The position numbers were made by a program, and so were the translations under genes. DNA of 64,000 bases from Ramlibacter paludis (GTDB taxonomy: Bacteria > Pseudomonadota > Gammaproteobacteria > Burkholderiales > Burkholderiaceae_C), in assembly GCF_022012305.1 (NCBI RefSeq), contig NZ_JAKLTM010000001.1:744001-808000 (forward strand), in the 5' to 3' direction. The first letter of the stretch is position 1; every line of letters begins with the position of its first letter. Positions 45,101 through 55,388 of the stretch are shown piece by piece. The notes under the pieces are model-generated. The model was not told the DNA's origin, did not search any database, and saw only the letters and a program-made list of their open reading frames with translations.

Positions 45101-46346
45101 ATGGCACTTCCTTACGAGTTGGTGCTGGGCTGGCGCTACACGCGCGCCGGCCGCGCCACCCGCCGCAACGGTTTCATTTCCTTCATCTCCGGCGTCTCGA
45201 TGCTCGGCATCTCGCTGGGCGTGGCCGCGCTCATCATCGTGCTGTCGGTGATGAACGGCTTCCAGAAGGAAGTGCGCGACCGGATGCTCAGCGTCGTCTC
45301 GCACATCGAGGTCTTCGGCCCGGGCGGCGGCGTTCTGCCCGATCTCAACAGGACCCTGGGGGAGGTTCGCAAGAACCCCGAGGTGGTCGGCGCGGCGCCC
45401 TTCGTGGCGGCGCAATCGCTGCTGGCGCGCGGCGAGGACATGCGCGGCACCCTGGTGCGCGGCATCGACCCCAAGCTGGAACTGCAGGTCACGGACCTGG
45501 CGGCGACCTCGCAGGAGACGCTCAACCAGCTGACCCCGGGCGCCTTCAACATCGTGCTGGGCGTCGAACTGGCGCGGGCCATGGGCGTGCAGAAGGGCGA
45601 CGCGGTGACGCTGATCGCTCCCGGCGGCGTGGTGACGCCGGCCGGCGTGGTGCCGCGCATCAAGCAGATGACGGTGGCCGGCACCTTCGACTCGGGCCAC
45701 TTCGAATACGACAGCGGCCTGGTGATGCTGAACATCGAGGACGCGGCGCGCATCTTCCGGCTGGAGGGCCCCACCGGCGTGCGCCTGAAGCTGAAGGACC
45801 TGAACCGGGCCCGCGAAGTCGCCGCGCAACTCGGCACCCAGCTCACCGGGGAGTTCCTGGTGCGCGACTGGACCCGCCAGAACCGCACCTGGTTCGCGGC
45901 CGTGCAGCTCGAGAAACGCATGATGTTCATCATCCTCACGCTGATCGTCGCGGTGGCGGCCTTCAACCTGGTGAGCACGCTGGTGATGACCGTCACCGAC
46001 AAGCGCGCCGACATCGCGATCCTGCGCACCCTGGGCGCGAGCCCGGGCAGCATCATGGGCATCTTCGTCGTGCAGGGCGCGGCGGTCGGCGTGATCGGCA
46101 CGCTGGCCGGACTGCTGCTCGGCCTGGGCATCGCCCTCAACATCGACGTCCTCGTGCCGGCGCTGGAGCACGCGCTGAACGCGAGCTTCCTGCCCAAGGA
46201 CGTCTACCTGATCAGCCGCATGCCGAGCGACCCGCAGTCCTCGGACGTGATCCCGATCGCCGTGATCTCGCTGGTGCTGGCCTTCGTCGCCACGCTGTAT
46301 CCGAGCTGGCGCGCCAGCCGCGTCAACCCGGCGGAGGCCCTGCGTT

Positions 46347-46354
<8 letters not shown>
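45101..46354 (+). CDS. lolC: Lipoprotein-releasing ABC transporter permease (LolC/E family)
   Basis: This 417-residue protein has four membrane helices (about 24-50, and three from 270 on) around a large periplasmic domain. The N-terminal [20 protein letters not shown] and the segment [21 protein letters not shown] are diagnostic. It extracts mature lipoproteins from the inner membrane for LolA. Only one permease gene is present with lolD, the usual homodimer-like arrangement in Betaproteobacteria. lolD overlaps by 8 bases. Confidence 0.95.
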
Positions 46355-47045
<691 letters not shown>

Positions 47046-47053
47046 GCCCGGAA

Positions 47054-47140
47054 TGTCATTGCGGGCTTGACCCGCAATCCAGCTCCGGCTGCTGGCATGG
47101 CCGCGGGAGATGGATCCCGGGTCAAGCCCGGGACGACATG
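47054..47140. repeat. REP-like double palindrome (copy 4)
   Basis: There are two stems: ATTGCGGG-CTTGA-CCCGCAAT (47058-47078) and TCCCGGG-TCAAG-CCCGGGA (47115-47133), flanked by GTC and GAC. It lies between the convergent lolD and VWA genes. The TCAAG/CTTGA loops match copy 2. Confidence 0.85.
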
Positions 47141-47156
47141 CCTTCCTTGCGCAACC

Positions 47157-48197
47157 TCAAAGAATCCGGTTGAACCAGAGCAGCGACAAGCCCGCCGACA
47201 GCAGCACCAGCGCCGCCGCCGCCAGCGCGAACAGCGCCGAGACCTCGGTTTCCTTCTTCTCCACCGTCAGCTTGGAGCTGAGCGTCTCGTAGACCTTGCG
47301 CAGGTCCTGCGCCGTGCCGGCGTAGAAGTACTCGGCCTGGGTCTTCTGGGCGATGGCCTTGAGCGTCTCCTCGTCCAGCCGCACCCGCATCGACCAGCCC
47401 TCGAAGCCGATCGTCTCGCCGTCCACCGTGCCGATGCCCACCGTGTAGACGCGCACGCCGCGCTCGGCGGCCATCTTGGCGGCGTCCAGCGGGTCGACCC
47501 CGGTGGTGCGCTGGCCGTCGGTCAGCATGATGATCGCGGCCGAGGTATAGGAGCCCGGCGCCACCGGCGTGAACTCCTTCTTTTCCTTCTTCTCGCCGTC
47601 GATGGCGAAGCCGCGCTGGCGGTCGCGGCCGGTCTGCATCTGGTTGAGGTCGATGCCGGCATCCGGGAACAAGGTGGCCAGCGAGATCACGATCGCGTTG
47701 CCGGTCGCCGTGGCGCGCTGCAGCTGGAAGCGGTCGATCGCCGTCACCAGGTCTTCACGGTTCACCGTCGGCAGCTGCGCCACCTGGGCCGAGCCGGCAA
47801 AGGCGACGATGCCGACCTTGACGTGGCGCGGAAGCTCGCCGATGAAGGCCTTGGCGGCGTTCTGCGCCGCCACCAGCCGGTTCGGCTGCACGTCCGTGGC
47901 GCGCATGGAGCCGGACACGTCCATCGCCAGGATGATGGTCTGCTGGTTGGAGGGCAGGGTGACCACCGCCACGGGCCGCGCCGCGGCGAGCAGCAGGGCG
48001 GCCATCGCCAGCAGGAACAGGACGGGCGGGATGTGGCGCCGCACCTGCTGCCCCGCGCCCATCGCTTCCTTCACGATGGACAGCGAGGCGTAGCGCACCG
48101 CCAGCTTCTTCTTGCGCCGCAGCAGCAGGACGTACACGCCCACCAGCAGCGGCAGGGCCAGCAGCAGCCAGAGGAATTGGGGCCAGAGGAAATTCAT
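47157..48197 (-). CDS. VWA-domain membrane protein (BatA-like)
   Basis: In this 346-residue protein two N-terminal membrane helices flank a short loop. A von Willebrand A domain follows, with an intact metal site (DVSGSM, then later a Thr and Asp in MLTDGQRTTGVD), and one C-terminal helix ends it. This is the BatA/aerotolerance-type layout. It ends the protease-MoxR-DUF58-VWA unit. With MoxR and DUF58 it probably forms a chaperone-like envelope assembly; the client is unknown. Confidence 0.9.
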   Translation of the reverse strand: MNFLWPQFLWLLLALPLLVGVYVLLLRRKKKLAVRYASLSIVKEAMGAGQQVRRHIPPVLFLLAMAALLLAAARPVAVVTLPSNQQTIILAMDVSGSMRATDVQPNRLVAAQNAAKAFIGELPRHVKVGIVAFAGSAQVAQLPTVNREDLVTAIDRFQLQRATATGNAIVISLATLFPDAGIDLNQMQTGRDRQRGFAIDGEKKEKKEFTPVAPGSYTSAAIIMLTDGQRTTGVDPLDAAKMAAERGVRVYTVGIGTVDGETIGFEGWSMRVRLDEETLKAIAQKTQAEYFYAGTAQDLRKVYETLSSKLTVEKKETEVSALFALAAAALVLLSAGLSLLWFNRIL

Positions 48198-48226
48198 GAC
48201 AGGCCTTGGGTTTCCATATTCTGCTC

Positions 48227-49216
48227 CTACGCCACCCGGCGCAAGTGCGCGGGCAGGCCGCCCGCGGCCAGCTGGCTGCGGCGCTTGCGCATCTCGACGA
48301 AGCGCACGATGGCATCGACCAGGTCGGCGTCCGTGGAGAGTTCGAGGGCGTCGACGCCGGCGGTCACGAGCGCCGCGCGCAGGTCGGATTCGCGCTGGGC
48401 GGCGATTCGCGAAAAGCGCTTGCGAAAGCCCGCGTCGTGCGTGTCCACCACGATGCGCTCGCCCGTTTCCGCGTCGCGCAGCGTCAGCAGGCCCAGGTCG
48501 GGCAGCTCGAGCTCCAGCGGGTCCATCACGCGCACGGCGACCACCTCGTGGCGCTGGGCCAGCTGGGCCAGGGTCTTCTCCCAGCCGGGCTCGCTGATGA
48601 AATCCGAGATGACGAAGACCGTCGAGCGGCGCTTGATCAGGTTGGCGGCAGCGGCCAGCAGTTCGTTCAGGCGGGTCGGGCCGGTTTCCGTGGCCGGTCC
48701 GCGGTCCAGCATGCGATGCAGCAGGTGCAGCACGTGGCGGCGGCCGCTGCGCGTGGGGATGGCGGTCTCGACGCCGCTGCCGTACAGCATGGCGCCGACG
48801 CGGTTGCCGTGGCGGGTGAGCAGGCGCGCCAGCACGGCGACGAACTCGGCCGAGACGTTGCGCTTGCGCAGTTCACCGGAACCGAAGTCGACCGAGGGAC
48901 TCAGGTCGACCAGGAACCAGGCCGACATCTCGCGGTCCTCGGTGAACACGCGCACGTGCGGCACCTGCATGCGGGCCGTCACGTTCCAGTCGATGTGGCG
49001 CACGTCGTCGTGCAGCTGGTACTCGCGCAGGTCGGCCAGGTCGAGGCCGGCGCCGCGCAAGAGGGTGCGGTAGTCGCCCTGCAGCAGGCCGTCGAGCCGG
49101 CGGATGACCTTCCACTCCAGGCGGCGCAGGACGTGCTCGGCCTGGTGCGCAGGCGCCGCCGTCGCCGGGGCGGCGGCGGCCTCGGCGGCCGGCTTCCTAC
49201 GCAGCCAGTTTCTCAT
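48227..49216 (-). CDS. DUF58 family protein
   Basis: This 329-residue soluble protein has LHDDVRHIDWNVTARM, the DUF58 landmark (DDxRxIDWxxxAR), and a VWA-like fold downstream (WFLVDLSPSVDFGSG). It overlaps the moxR stop codon by 20 bases and lies 29 bases before the VWA gene. It links MoxR to the VWA protein in this common gene set. Confidence 0.92.
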   Translation of the reverse strand: MRNWLRRKPAAEAAAAPATAAPAHQAEHVLRRLEWKVIRRLDGLLQGDYRTLLRGAGLDLADLREYQLHDDVRHIDWNVTARMQVPHVRVFTEDREMSAWFLVDLSPSVDFGSGELRKRNVSAEFVAVLARLLTRHGNRVGAMLYGSGVETAIPTRSGRRHVLHLLHRMLDRGPATETGPTRLNELLAAAANLIKRRSTVFVISDFISEPGWEKTLAQLAQRHEVVAVRVMDPLELELPDLGLLTLRDAETGERIVVDTHDAGFRKRFSRIAAQRESDLRAALVTAGVDALELSTDADLVDAIVRFVEMRKRRSQLAAGGLPAHLRRVA

Positions 49217-50204
49217 GCTCGAGCGGCTTGGCCGGGGCCAGGATCTTGGCCATGATCTTCTGCACCACCTGGTCGGAGCTCAGGCCTTCGGACAGCGCCT
49301 CGTACGAGAGCACCACGCGGTGCCGCAGCACGTCCGGCACCAGGTCGGTCATGTCCTCCGGCAGGGCGTAGCCGCGGCCGCGCAGCATGGCCAGCGCGCG
49401 GGCGCCTTCGGTAAGGTTGATGGTGGCGCGCGGGCTGGCGCCGTAGGTGATGTACTTGCCCAGGTCCTTCAGGCCGTGGCGTTCGGGCGTGCGGGTGGCC
49501 GACACCAGCTTCACCGCGTACTGCACCAGCGACGGATCGACATAGACCTGGCGGCATTCCTTCTGCAGTTCCGCCAGCTGCTCGGTGGTGGCGACCGGCG
49601 TCACGTCCACGGCGGGGCCGGTGACGCGCTGCACGATCACGAACTCTTCCTCGTCCGTGGGGTAGTCGACCAGCACCTTCATCATGAAGCGGTCGACCTG
49701 CGCCTCGGGCAGCGGATAGGTGCCTTCGGTCTCGATCGGGTTCTGCGTGGCCATCACCAGGAAGGGGCTGGGCACCTTGTGCGTCTCGCCGGCAATGGTC
49801 ACCTGGCGCTCCTGCATCACTTCCAGCAGCGCGCTCTGCACCTTGGCCGGCGCGCGGTTGATTTCGTCGGCCAGCAGCAGGTTGGCGAACACCGGGCCCA
49901 GCGAGGTGGCGAACTCGCCGGTCTTCTGGTTGTAGATGCGGGTGCCCACCAGGTCGGCCGGCACCAGGTCGGGTGTGAACTGGATGCGCTTGAACTGGCC
50001 GCGCATGGTGTTGGCCAGGGTCTTCACCGTCAGCGTCTTGGCCAGGCCGGGCACGCCTTCGACCAGCAGGTGGCCCTGCGCCAGCATGGCGACCATCACG
50101 CGTTCCAGGAACCGGTCCTGGCCGACGACCACGCGCTTGACCTCGTAAAGAATCTGCTCCATGAGTTGCGCGGTGGCGCTGTCCGTACGGCTGGATGTGT
50201 CCAT
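49197..50204 (-). CDS. MoxR-family AAA+ ATPase
   Basis: This 335-residue protein has VVVGQDRFLERVMVAMLAQG, Walker A GVPGLAKT (50-57), Walker B LLADEINRAP, FLVMATQNPIETEGTYPLPE and the sensor region ASPRATINL. MoxR ATPases act as chaperones in maturation of enzyme or envelope complexes. It is second in the operon, 41 bases after the protease gene. Confidence 0.95.
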   Translation of the reverse strand: MDTSSRTDSATAQLMEQILYEVKRVVVGQDRFLERVMVAMLAQGHLLVEGVPGLAKTLTVKTLANTMRGQFKRIQFTPDLVPADLVGTRIYNQKTGEFATSLGPVFANLLLADEINRAPAKVQSALLEVMQERQVTIAGETHKVPSPFLVMATQNPIETEGTYPLPEAQVDRFMMKVLVDYPTDEEEFVIVQRVTGPAVDVTPVATTEQLAELQKECRQVYVDPSLVQYAVKLVSATRTPERHGLKDLGKYITYGASPRATINLTEGARALAMLRGRGYALPEDMTDLVPDVLRHRVVLSYEALSEGLSSDQVVQKIMAKILAPAKPLEHEKLAA

Positions 50205-50245
50205 GGGTCCTGCTGGTTGGAAGGAAGGGGGAAGGCGGCGCGCCG

Positions 50246-51241
50246 TCAGAACGGCGGCAGCCCGGCGGCGCTGGCGGCGTTTTCGATCGGCACGGCGAAG
50301 CCGATGCCGATGAAGGTGCGCGCCGAGGTGGGGTTCAGGATGGCGGTGACGATGCCGACCACTTCGCCGTCCATGGTGACCAGCGGCCCGCCGGAGTTGC
50401 CGGGATTGGCGGCCGCGTCGAACTGGATCAGGTTGCGCATTTCCTGCTTGCCCTCGGGCGAGCGGAACACGCGGCCGAGGCCGGACACCACGCCGCCCGA
50501 AGCGGAGGGCCCGATGCCGAAGGGGAAGCCCACTGCCAGCACCTTGTCGCCCGGCGCCAGGTCGCTGGTCGAGCGCATGGTGGCGGCGATCATGTCGTCC
50601 GGAATCTTGGCGGCCTGCAGCACCGCGAGGTCGTTCTCGGCCTGCACGCCGGTGATGTTGGCGCGCGACTCGAGCCCGTCGTGGAAGATCACCTTGATGT
50701 GGTCGGCGCCGGACACCACGTGCAGGTTGGTCAGGATCACGCCCTTGTCGATGATGACCACGCCCGTGCCGACGCCGTTCTCGACCTCGTCGTTGTCGCC
50801 CGTCACGTCGGCCTGCGCCGGGCCTAGCGGCTTGGGCTTGGCGGTGCGGGAGGCGAGCTTCTGCTCTTCTTCCCGCAGGCGGCTTTTCTTGATGTAGCTG
50901 ACCACGCGCACCACGGAGGGGCGGATGCGGTCGTAGGCGCGCGCGTATTCCGACGGCATCACCTGCGTTTCCATGGTCTTCAGGACCGCGGCGTTGATGT
51001 CGTCCTGCGTCAGCTTGCGCTGCATGGGCCGCAGCACGAGGGTGGTGGCCAGCGCGGCGGCGAGCAGGAGGATGGCGCCCCAGAGCAGCCAGGGGCTGGA
51101 GGCGGCGCCGGCCAGGCGGCGCCGGCGGGCGGCGCGCGGAGCCGCAGCCCCTTCGGTGCCGGCTTCGGCCGCAACGGCTTGCGCAACGGGAGCCTCCGAA
51201 CGGGCCGGGCGGCTGGAGCTGTAGAGAGCGGGCCTGCGCAT
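50246..51241 (-). CDS. Membrane-anchored trypsin-like serine protease (S1C, no PDZ)
   Basis: This 331-residue protein has a cytoplasmic N-terminal tail, one membrane helix (50-70) and a periplasmic HtrA/DegP-like protease domain with His174 in TNLHVVSG, Asp204 in ENDLAVL and Ser283 in ANPGNSGGPL. No PDZ domain follows; the protein ends at GFAVPIENA. The start was moved to 51241, which has AAGGA upstream. It leads the MoxR-DUF58-VWA unit and may act on the same envelope clients. Confidence 0.9.
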   Translation of the reverse strand: MRRPALYSSSRPARSEAPVAQAVAAEAGTEGAAAPRAARRRRLAGAASSPWLLWGAILLLAAALATTLVLRPMQRKLTQDDINAAVLKTMETQVMPSEYARAYDRIRPSVVRVVSYIKKSRLREEEQKLASRTAKPKPLGPAQADVTGDNDEVENGVGTGVVIIDKGVILTNLHVVSGADHIKVIFHDGLESRANITGVQAENDLAVLQAAKIPDDMIAATMRSTSDLAPGDKVLAVGFPFGIGPSASGGVVSGLGRVFRSPEGKQEMRNLIQFDAAANPGNSGGPLVTMDGEVVGIVTAILNPTSARTFIGIGFAVPIENAASAAGLPPF

Positions 51242-51350
51242 CCGTTTTCCTTCAACGAACTGACTGCGGAACCGCAGCGTAACGGTCCCGTTCGTGGCAC
51301 ACGGTATCACGGTTTGCGGGGCTCTGCACGCCTTGCGGCATCATCGGCGC

Positions 51351-52178
51351 ATGGGGTTGTGGATAGATACGCACGTCCACCTGGATGCCGGTGAATTCGC
51401 GGCGGACCGGGACGCGGTGCGGCAGCGGGCCGCCGCCGCCGGCGTGGGCCTGTGCGTGATTCCCGCCGTCGCCGCCTCCAACTTCGAGGCCGTGCGCGCG
51501 CTGGCGCACGCCCACGGGGATGCCTACGCGCTCGGCATCCACCCGCTTTGCACGGGGGAAGCCCAGGACGAGGACCTCGCGCTGCTCGACCGCGCGCTGG
51601 ACCAACACCGTGGCGACCCGCGGCTGGTGGCCGTGGGCGAGATCGGCCTGGATTTCTTCGTGCCCGGGCTGGACGCCGCCCGCCAGGAGAAGTTCTACGC
51701 CGCGCAGCTCGCGCTGGCGCAGCGCCATGGGCTGCCGGTGCTGCTGCACGTGCGCCGCTCGGCCGACCAGCTCCTGAAACACCTGCGCCGCGTTCCGGTC
51801 ACGGGCATCGCCCACGCCTTCAACGGCAGCGCCCAGCAGGCGGCGGAATTCGTGCGGCTGGGCTTCCGGCTGGGCTTCGGTGGCACGGTGACCTTCGACC
51901 GCGCTTTGCAGATCCGGCGACTGGCCACCGACCTGCCGCTGGAGGCGATCGTGCTGGAAACCGACGCGCCCGACATCCCGCCGCACTGGCTGTACCGGAC
52001 GGCGCAGGAGCGCGAGGACGGCGCCGGCCAGGGCCGCAACGAGCCGGCCGAACTGCCGGCCATAGGCGCCGCGCTGGCGCAGCTGCGCGGCATCGCCGTG
52101 GAAGAACTGGCCGCGGCGACCACGCGCAACGCCTGCGCCGCGCTGCCCCGGCTGGCCGGGATAATCGCGCCCCAGTGA
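51351..52178 (+). CDS. TatD-family metal-dependent hydrolase
   Basis: This 275-residue TatD-type TIM-barrel nuclease has IDTHVHLD (HxH), AVGEIGLDFF, LPVLLHVRRS, then GIAHAFNGS and VLETDAPDIPPHW. The family acts on DNA ends or D-aminoacyl substrates. The frame is open upstream, but MGLWIDTHVHLD is the normal start. The next gene starts in its stop codon (GTGA). Confidence 0.92.
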   Translation: MGLWIDTHVHLDAGEFAADRDAVRQRAAAAGVGLCVIPAVAASNFEAVRALAHAHGDAYALGIHPLCTGEAQDEDLALLDRALDQHRGDPRLVAVGEIGLDFFVPGLDAARQEKFYAAQLALAQRHGLPVLLHVRRSADQLLKHLRRVPVTGIAHAFNGSAQQAAEFVRLGFRLGFGGTVTFDRALQIRRLATDLPLEAIVLETDAPDIPPHWLYRTAQEREDGAGQGRNEPAELPAIGAALAQLRGIAVEELAAATTRNACAALPRLAGIIAPQ

Positions 52179-52927
52179 AGAACAAACCCGCCGCCCTGCC
52201 TGAAGTCCATTTCTCCGACCACGGAGACACGCGCTACCTGCACCTGGAGACCGAATGGATCCAGGGCTCCATGCGGCTGGACGCGCCCTACGACCTCGAC
52301 CTGGAATACGTGCAGCGCATGATGGCCTGGCTGCTGTTCGTCGAGCCGGACACGGTCGCGAAGCGGCACGCGATGCAGCTCGGGCTCGGCGCCGCCTCGC
52401 TCACCAAGTTCTGCCACAAGAAGCTGCGCATGAAGACCACGGCCATCGAGCTGAACCCGCAGGTCGTGGCGGCCTGCCGCCTGTGGTTCAAGCTGCCCAA
52501 GGACGACAGCCGGCTGTCGGTGGTGCTGGGCGATGCGGGCGAGGTGGCCTCGCACGCGCATTGGCGCGGCGAGATCGATGCGCTGCAGGTGGACCTGTAC
52601 GACCACGAAGCGGCCGCGCCGGTCCTGGACAGCGAGGACTTCTACCGCGACTGCCGCAGCCTGCTGACGGAGGACGGCGGCATGACGGTCAACCTGTTCG
52701 GCCGCGCCTCCAGCTACGAGCGCAGCCTGCAGCGCATCCAGGCGGCTTTCGGCGCCGAGGCGGTCTGGGCCTTCAAGCCGACGCGCGAAGGCAACACCGT
52801 GGTGCTGGCGCTGCGCGAGCCGCAACAGCCCAAACGCGGTGAGCTCGCCGCCCGCGCCGACGACATCGAAAGCCGCTGGGGGCTGCCGGCCCGCAAGTGG
52901 CTGCGGGTGTTCAAGCCGGCGGAGTAA
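52175..52927 (+). CDS. Spermidine synthase-like methyltransferase-fold protein
   Basis: The 250-residue product starts with GTG, overlapping the TatD stop codon. The core has LEYVQRMMAWLLFVEPDT, AMQLGLGAASLTKFCHKKL, TAIELNPQVVAACRLWF and VDLYDHEAAAP, the aminopropyltransferase/spermidine-synthase-like Rossmann pattern. The canonical catalytic GG-DG-x-R segment is altered (LGLGAASLT), so true polyamine synthesis is doubtful. Confidence 0.85.
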   Translation: MKNKPAALPEVHFSDHGDTRYLHLETEWIQGSMRLDAPYDLDLEYVQRMMAWLLFVEPDTVAKRHAMQLGLGAASLTKFCHKKLRMKTTAIELNPQVVAACRLWFKLPKDDSRLSVVLGDAGEVASHAHWRGEIDALQVDLYDHEAAAPVLDSEDFYRDCRSLLTEDGGMTVNLFGRASSYERSLQRIQAAFGAEAVWAFKPTREGNTVVLALREPQQPKRGELAARADDIESRWGLPARKWLRVFKPAE

Positions 52928-52966
52928 ATGCGAAATGCCTGCGCGGTCGTTGAGTAACATCCCGGA

Positions 52967-54751
52967 ATGAGCGCCACGCCCAAGATCTCCGCCCGCACCG
53001 AACCGCGCGGCCCGCTGCACTGGCAGCGGATCGTCGAGTGGCTCAGCGAGGACGGCGTGATTTCCGCCGAGGAGGCGCGCCGCACCATTACGCGCTGCTC
53101 GCAGGCCGAGAGCGCGCAGCATCCGCTGGTGCGCCTGGCCGCGGTGTCCATGACCCGCATGCGCGACGGCAAGCCGCTGGACATCGAGGCGCTGACGCAG
53201 TACCTGGCCGGCCGCGCGCAGCTCGACTACCTGCGCATCGACCCGCTGAAAGTCGACGTGGGCAAGGTCTCCGACACCATGAGCGCCGCCTACGCGGAGC
53301 GCCACAAGGTGCTGCCGGTGCAGGTGACGTCCAGCGAAGTGGTGGTGGCCACCGCCGAACCCTTCCTGGTCGACTGGGTCGACGAGGTGCAGCGGCAGTC
53401 CAAGCGCAGCGTCCGCCGCGTCGTCGCGAATCCGCAGGACATCCATCGCTACACCGCCGAGTTCTTCGCGCTCGCCAAGTCGGTGCGGCAGGCGCAGAAG
53501 GCCGGCGGCAACGCCGGCGCCGCCAGCTTCGAGCAGCTGGTGGAGCTGGGCAAGAACACCAAGCAGCTGGACGCCAACGACCAGGGCGTGGTGCAGGTCG
53601 TCGACTGGCTGTGGCAGTACGCCTTCGACCAGCGCGCCAGCGACATCCACCTGGAGCCGCGCCGCGAGCAGGGAGTCATCCGGTTCCGGATCGACGGCGT
53701 GCTGCACCCGGTGTACCAGCTGCCGCCCACGGTGCTGAACGCGATGATCGCGCGCATCAAGCTGCTCGGGCGCATGGACGTGGTCGAGAAGCGCCGTCCG
53801 CTCGACGGGCGCATCAAGACCCGCAATCCGCGCGGCGACGAGGTCGAGATGCGCCTGTCGACGCTGCCCACCGCCTTCGGCGAGAAGATGGTGATGCGGA
53901 TCTTCGACCCCGACACCGCGGTGAAGGACCTGGACGCGCTCGGCTTCGCGCCGCACGACGCGCAGCGCTGGGAGGCGCTGGTGCAGCGCCCTTACGGCAT
54001 CGTCCTGGTGACCGGCCCCACCGGGTCCGGCAAGACCACCACGCTGTACTCGACGCTCAAGCGCGTCGCCACCGAGGAGGTCAACGTCAGCACGGTGGAG
54101 GACCCGATCGAGATGATCGAGCCGGCCTTCAACCAGACCCAGGTGCAGCCGCAGCTCGACTTCGGCTTCACCGAGGGCCTGCGCGCGCTGATGCGGCAGG
54201 ACCCCGACATCATCATGGTGGGCGAGATCCGCGACCTGGCCACCGCCGACATGGCGGTGCAGGCGGCACTGACCGGCCACCTCGTGTTCTCCACGCTGCA
54301 CACCAACGACGCGCCCTCGGCCATCACGCGCCTGATGGAGCTGGGCGTGCCGGCCTACCTGCTCAATGCCACGGTGATCGGCGTGCTGGCGCAGCGCCTG
54401 GTGCGCACGCTGTGCAAGCAGTGCCGCGAGCCCGACGGCGACACCGCGCGGGCCGCGCTCGAAGCGGTGGTGAAGCCCTGGAAGATCAGCGGCGACTGGC
54501 GGCCGTACCGCCCGGTGGGCTGCGTCGACTGCCGCATGACCGGCTTCCTCGGCCGCATGGGCTTGTACGAGCTGCTGTCGGTGAGCGAGGCCTTCAAGGA
54601 GAGGGTCACGCGGGAGCCGAGCCTGGCGGCCCTCAAGAAGCAGGGCATCGCCGACGGCATGCGGCCGCTGCGGCTGGCGGGCGCCCTGCGCGTGGCCGAG
54701 GGCCTGACCACGATGGAAGAAGTGCTGGCGGCCACGCCGCCCCTCGACTGA
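52967..54751 (+). CDS. GspE/PilB-family secretion or pilus ATPase (stand-alone)
   Basis: This 594-residue protein has an N-terminal regulatory part (about 1-170), then the GspE core: DIHLEPRREQGVIRFRIDG, LPTAFGEKMVMRIF, Walker A GPTGSGKT (350-357), the Asp box VEDPIE, Walker B-type MVGEIRDLATADMAVQAALTG, and a zinc tetracysteine (CKQC and CVDC). Such ATPases drive type II secretion or type IV pili. No other gsp/pil gene is in the window, so it may serve a system elsewhere. Confidence 0.93.
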   Translation: MSATPKISARTEPRGPLHWQRIVEWLSEDGVISAEEARRTITRCSQAESAQHPLVRLAAVSMTRMRDGKPLDIEALTQYLAGRAQLDYLRIDPLKVDVGKVSDTMSAAYAERHKVLPVQVTSSEVVVATAEPFLVDWVDEVQRQSKRSVRRVVANPQDIHRYTAEFFALAKSVRQAQKAGGNAGAASFEQLVELGKNTKQLDANDQGVVQVVDWLWQYAFDQRASDIHLEPRREQGVIRFRIDGVLHPVYQLPPTVLNAMIARIKLLGRMDVVEKRRPLDGRIKTRNPRGDEVEMRLSTLPTAFGEKMVMRIFDPDTAVKDLDALGFAPHDAQRWEALVQRPYGIVLVTGPTGSGKTTTLYSTLKRVATEEVNVSTVEDPIEMIEPAFNQTQVQPQLDFGFTEGLRALMRQDPDIIMVGEIRDLATADMAVQAALTGHLVFSTLHTNDAPSAITRLMELGVPAYLLNATVIGVLAQRLVRTLCKQCREPDGDTARAALEAVVKPWKISGDWRPYRPVGCVDCRMTGFLGRMGLYELLSVSEAFKERVTREPSLAALKKQGIADGMRPLRLAGALRVAEGLTTMEEVLAATPPLD

Positions 54752-54809
54752 CAAAGACATTACTGCCCGCCGGGGAAGTCAGGCTGCGGTGGGGTAACCG
54801 GATGTAGGT

Positions 54810-54827
54810 GGAACCCACATGGGTTCC
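54810..54827 (+). promoter_or_regulatory. Small hairpin between the GspE-like gene and tctB
   Basis: GGAACCC-ACAT-GGGTTCC is a 7-bp stem with a four-base loop in the 133-base gap before tctB. It has no U tract, so a terminator role is weak. It could be an operator or part of the tctB leader. Confidence 0.35.
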
Positions 54828-54884
54828 GGGGGGCTTTGACCCCACAATCCGCCGGTTGCAAATCCGCATCGAGGAGACACTTTC

Positions 54885-55373
54885 ATGAAGATCAAGAGCC
54901 AGAAGGATTTCTTCGCTGGCCTCATGTTCATGGTGATGGGCATCGCGTTCGCCTGGGGCGCGACGAGCTACACCATCGGCGAGGGCGCCCGCATGGGCCC
55001 CGGCTACTTCCCGCTGATGCTGGGCATCCTGCTGGCCGCCATCGGCCTGTTCGTGGTGTTCGAAGCCCTGGTGGTGGAAACCGAGGACGGCGAGAAGATC
55101 GGCAAGGCGGCCTGGAAGCCCCTGTTCTTCATCATCGCTTCCAACCTGGTGTTCGGCGTGCTGCTGGGCGGCCTGCCGAAGTTCGGCATCCCGGCCATGG
55201 GCCTGATCGTCGGCATCTACGCGCTGACCTTCGTCGCCGCGCTCGCCGGCGAGGAATTCAAGGTCAAGGAAGTGGCGATCCTCGCCACCGTGCTGGCCAT
55301 CGGCAGCTACCTGGCTTTCATCGTGCTGCTGAAGCTTCAGTTCCCGGTGTGGCCCAGCTTCATCACCGGTTGA
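54885..55373 (+). CDS. tctB: Tripartite tricarboxylate transporter small subunit TctB
   Basis: This 162-residue protein has four membrane helices. It begins MKIKSQKDFFAGLMFMVMG, and GARMGPGYFPLMLGILLAAIG is the recurrent TctB motif. A GGAG site precedes the ATG. It is 15 bases before tctA. The binding protein is not adjacent; the only TctC-like gene here is at 1065-2015. Confidence 0.94.
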   Translation: MKIKSQKDFFAGLMFMVMGIAFAWGATSYTIGEGARMGPGYFPLMLGILLAAIGLFVVFEALVVETEDGEKIGKAAWKPLFFIIASNLVFGVLLGGLPKFGIPAMGLIVGIYALTFVAALAGEEFKVKEVAILATVLAIGSYLAFIVLLKLQFPVWPSFITG

Positions 55374-55388
55374 GAGGGATAGGACACC

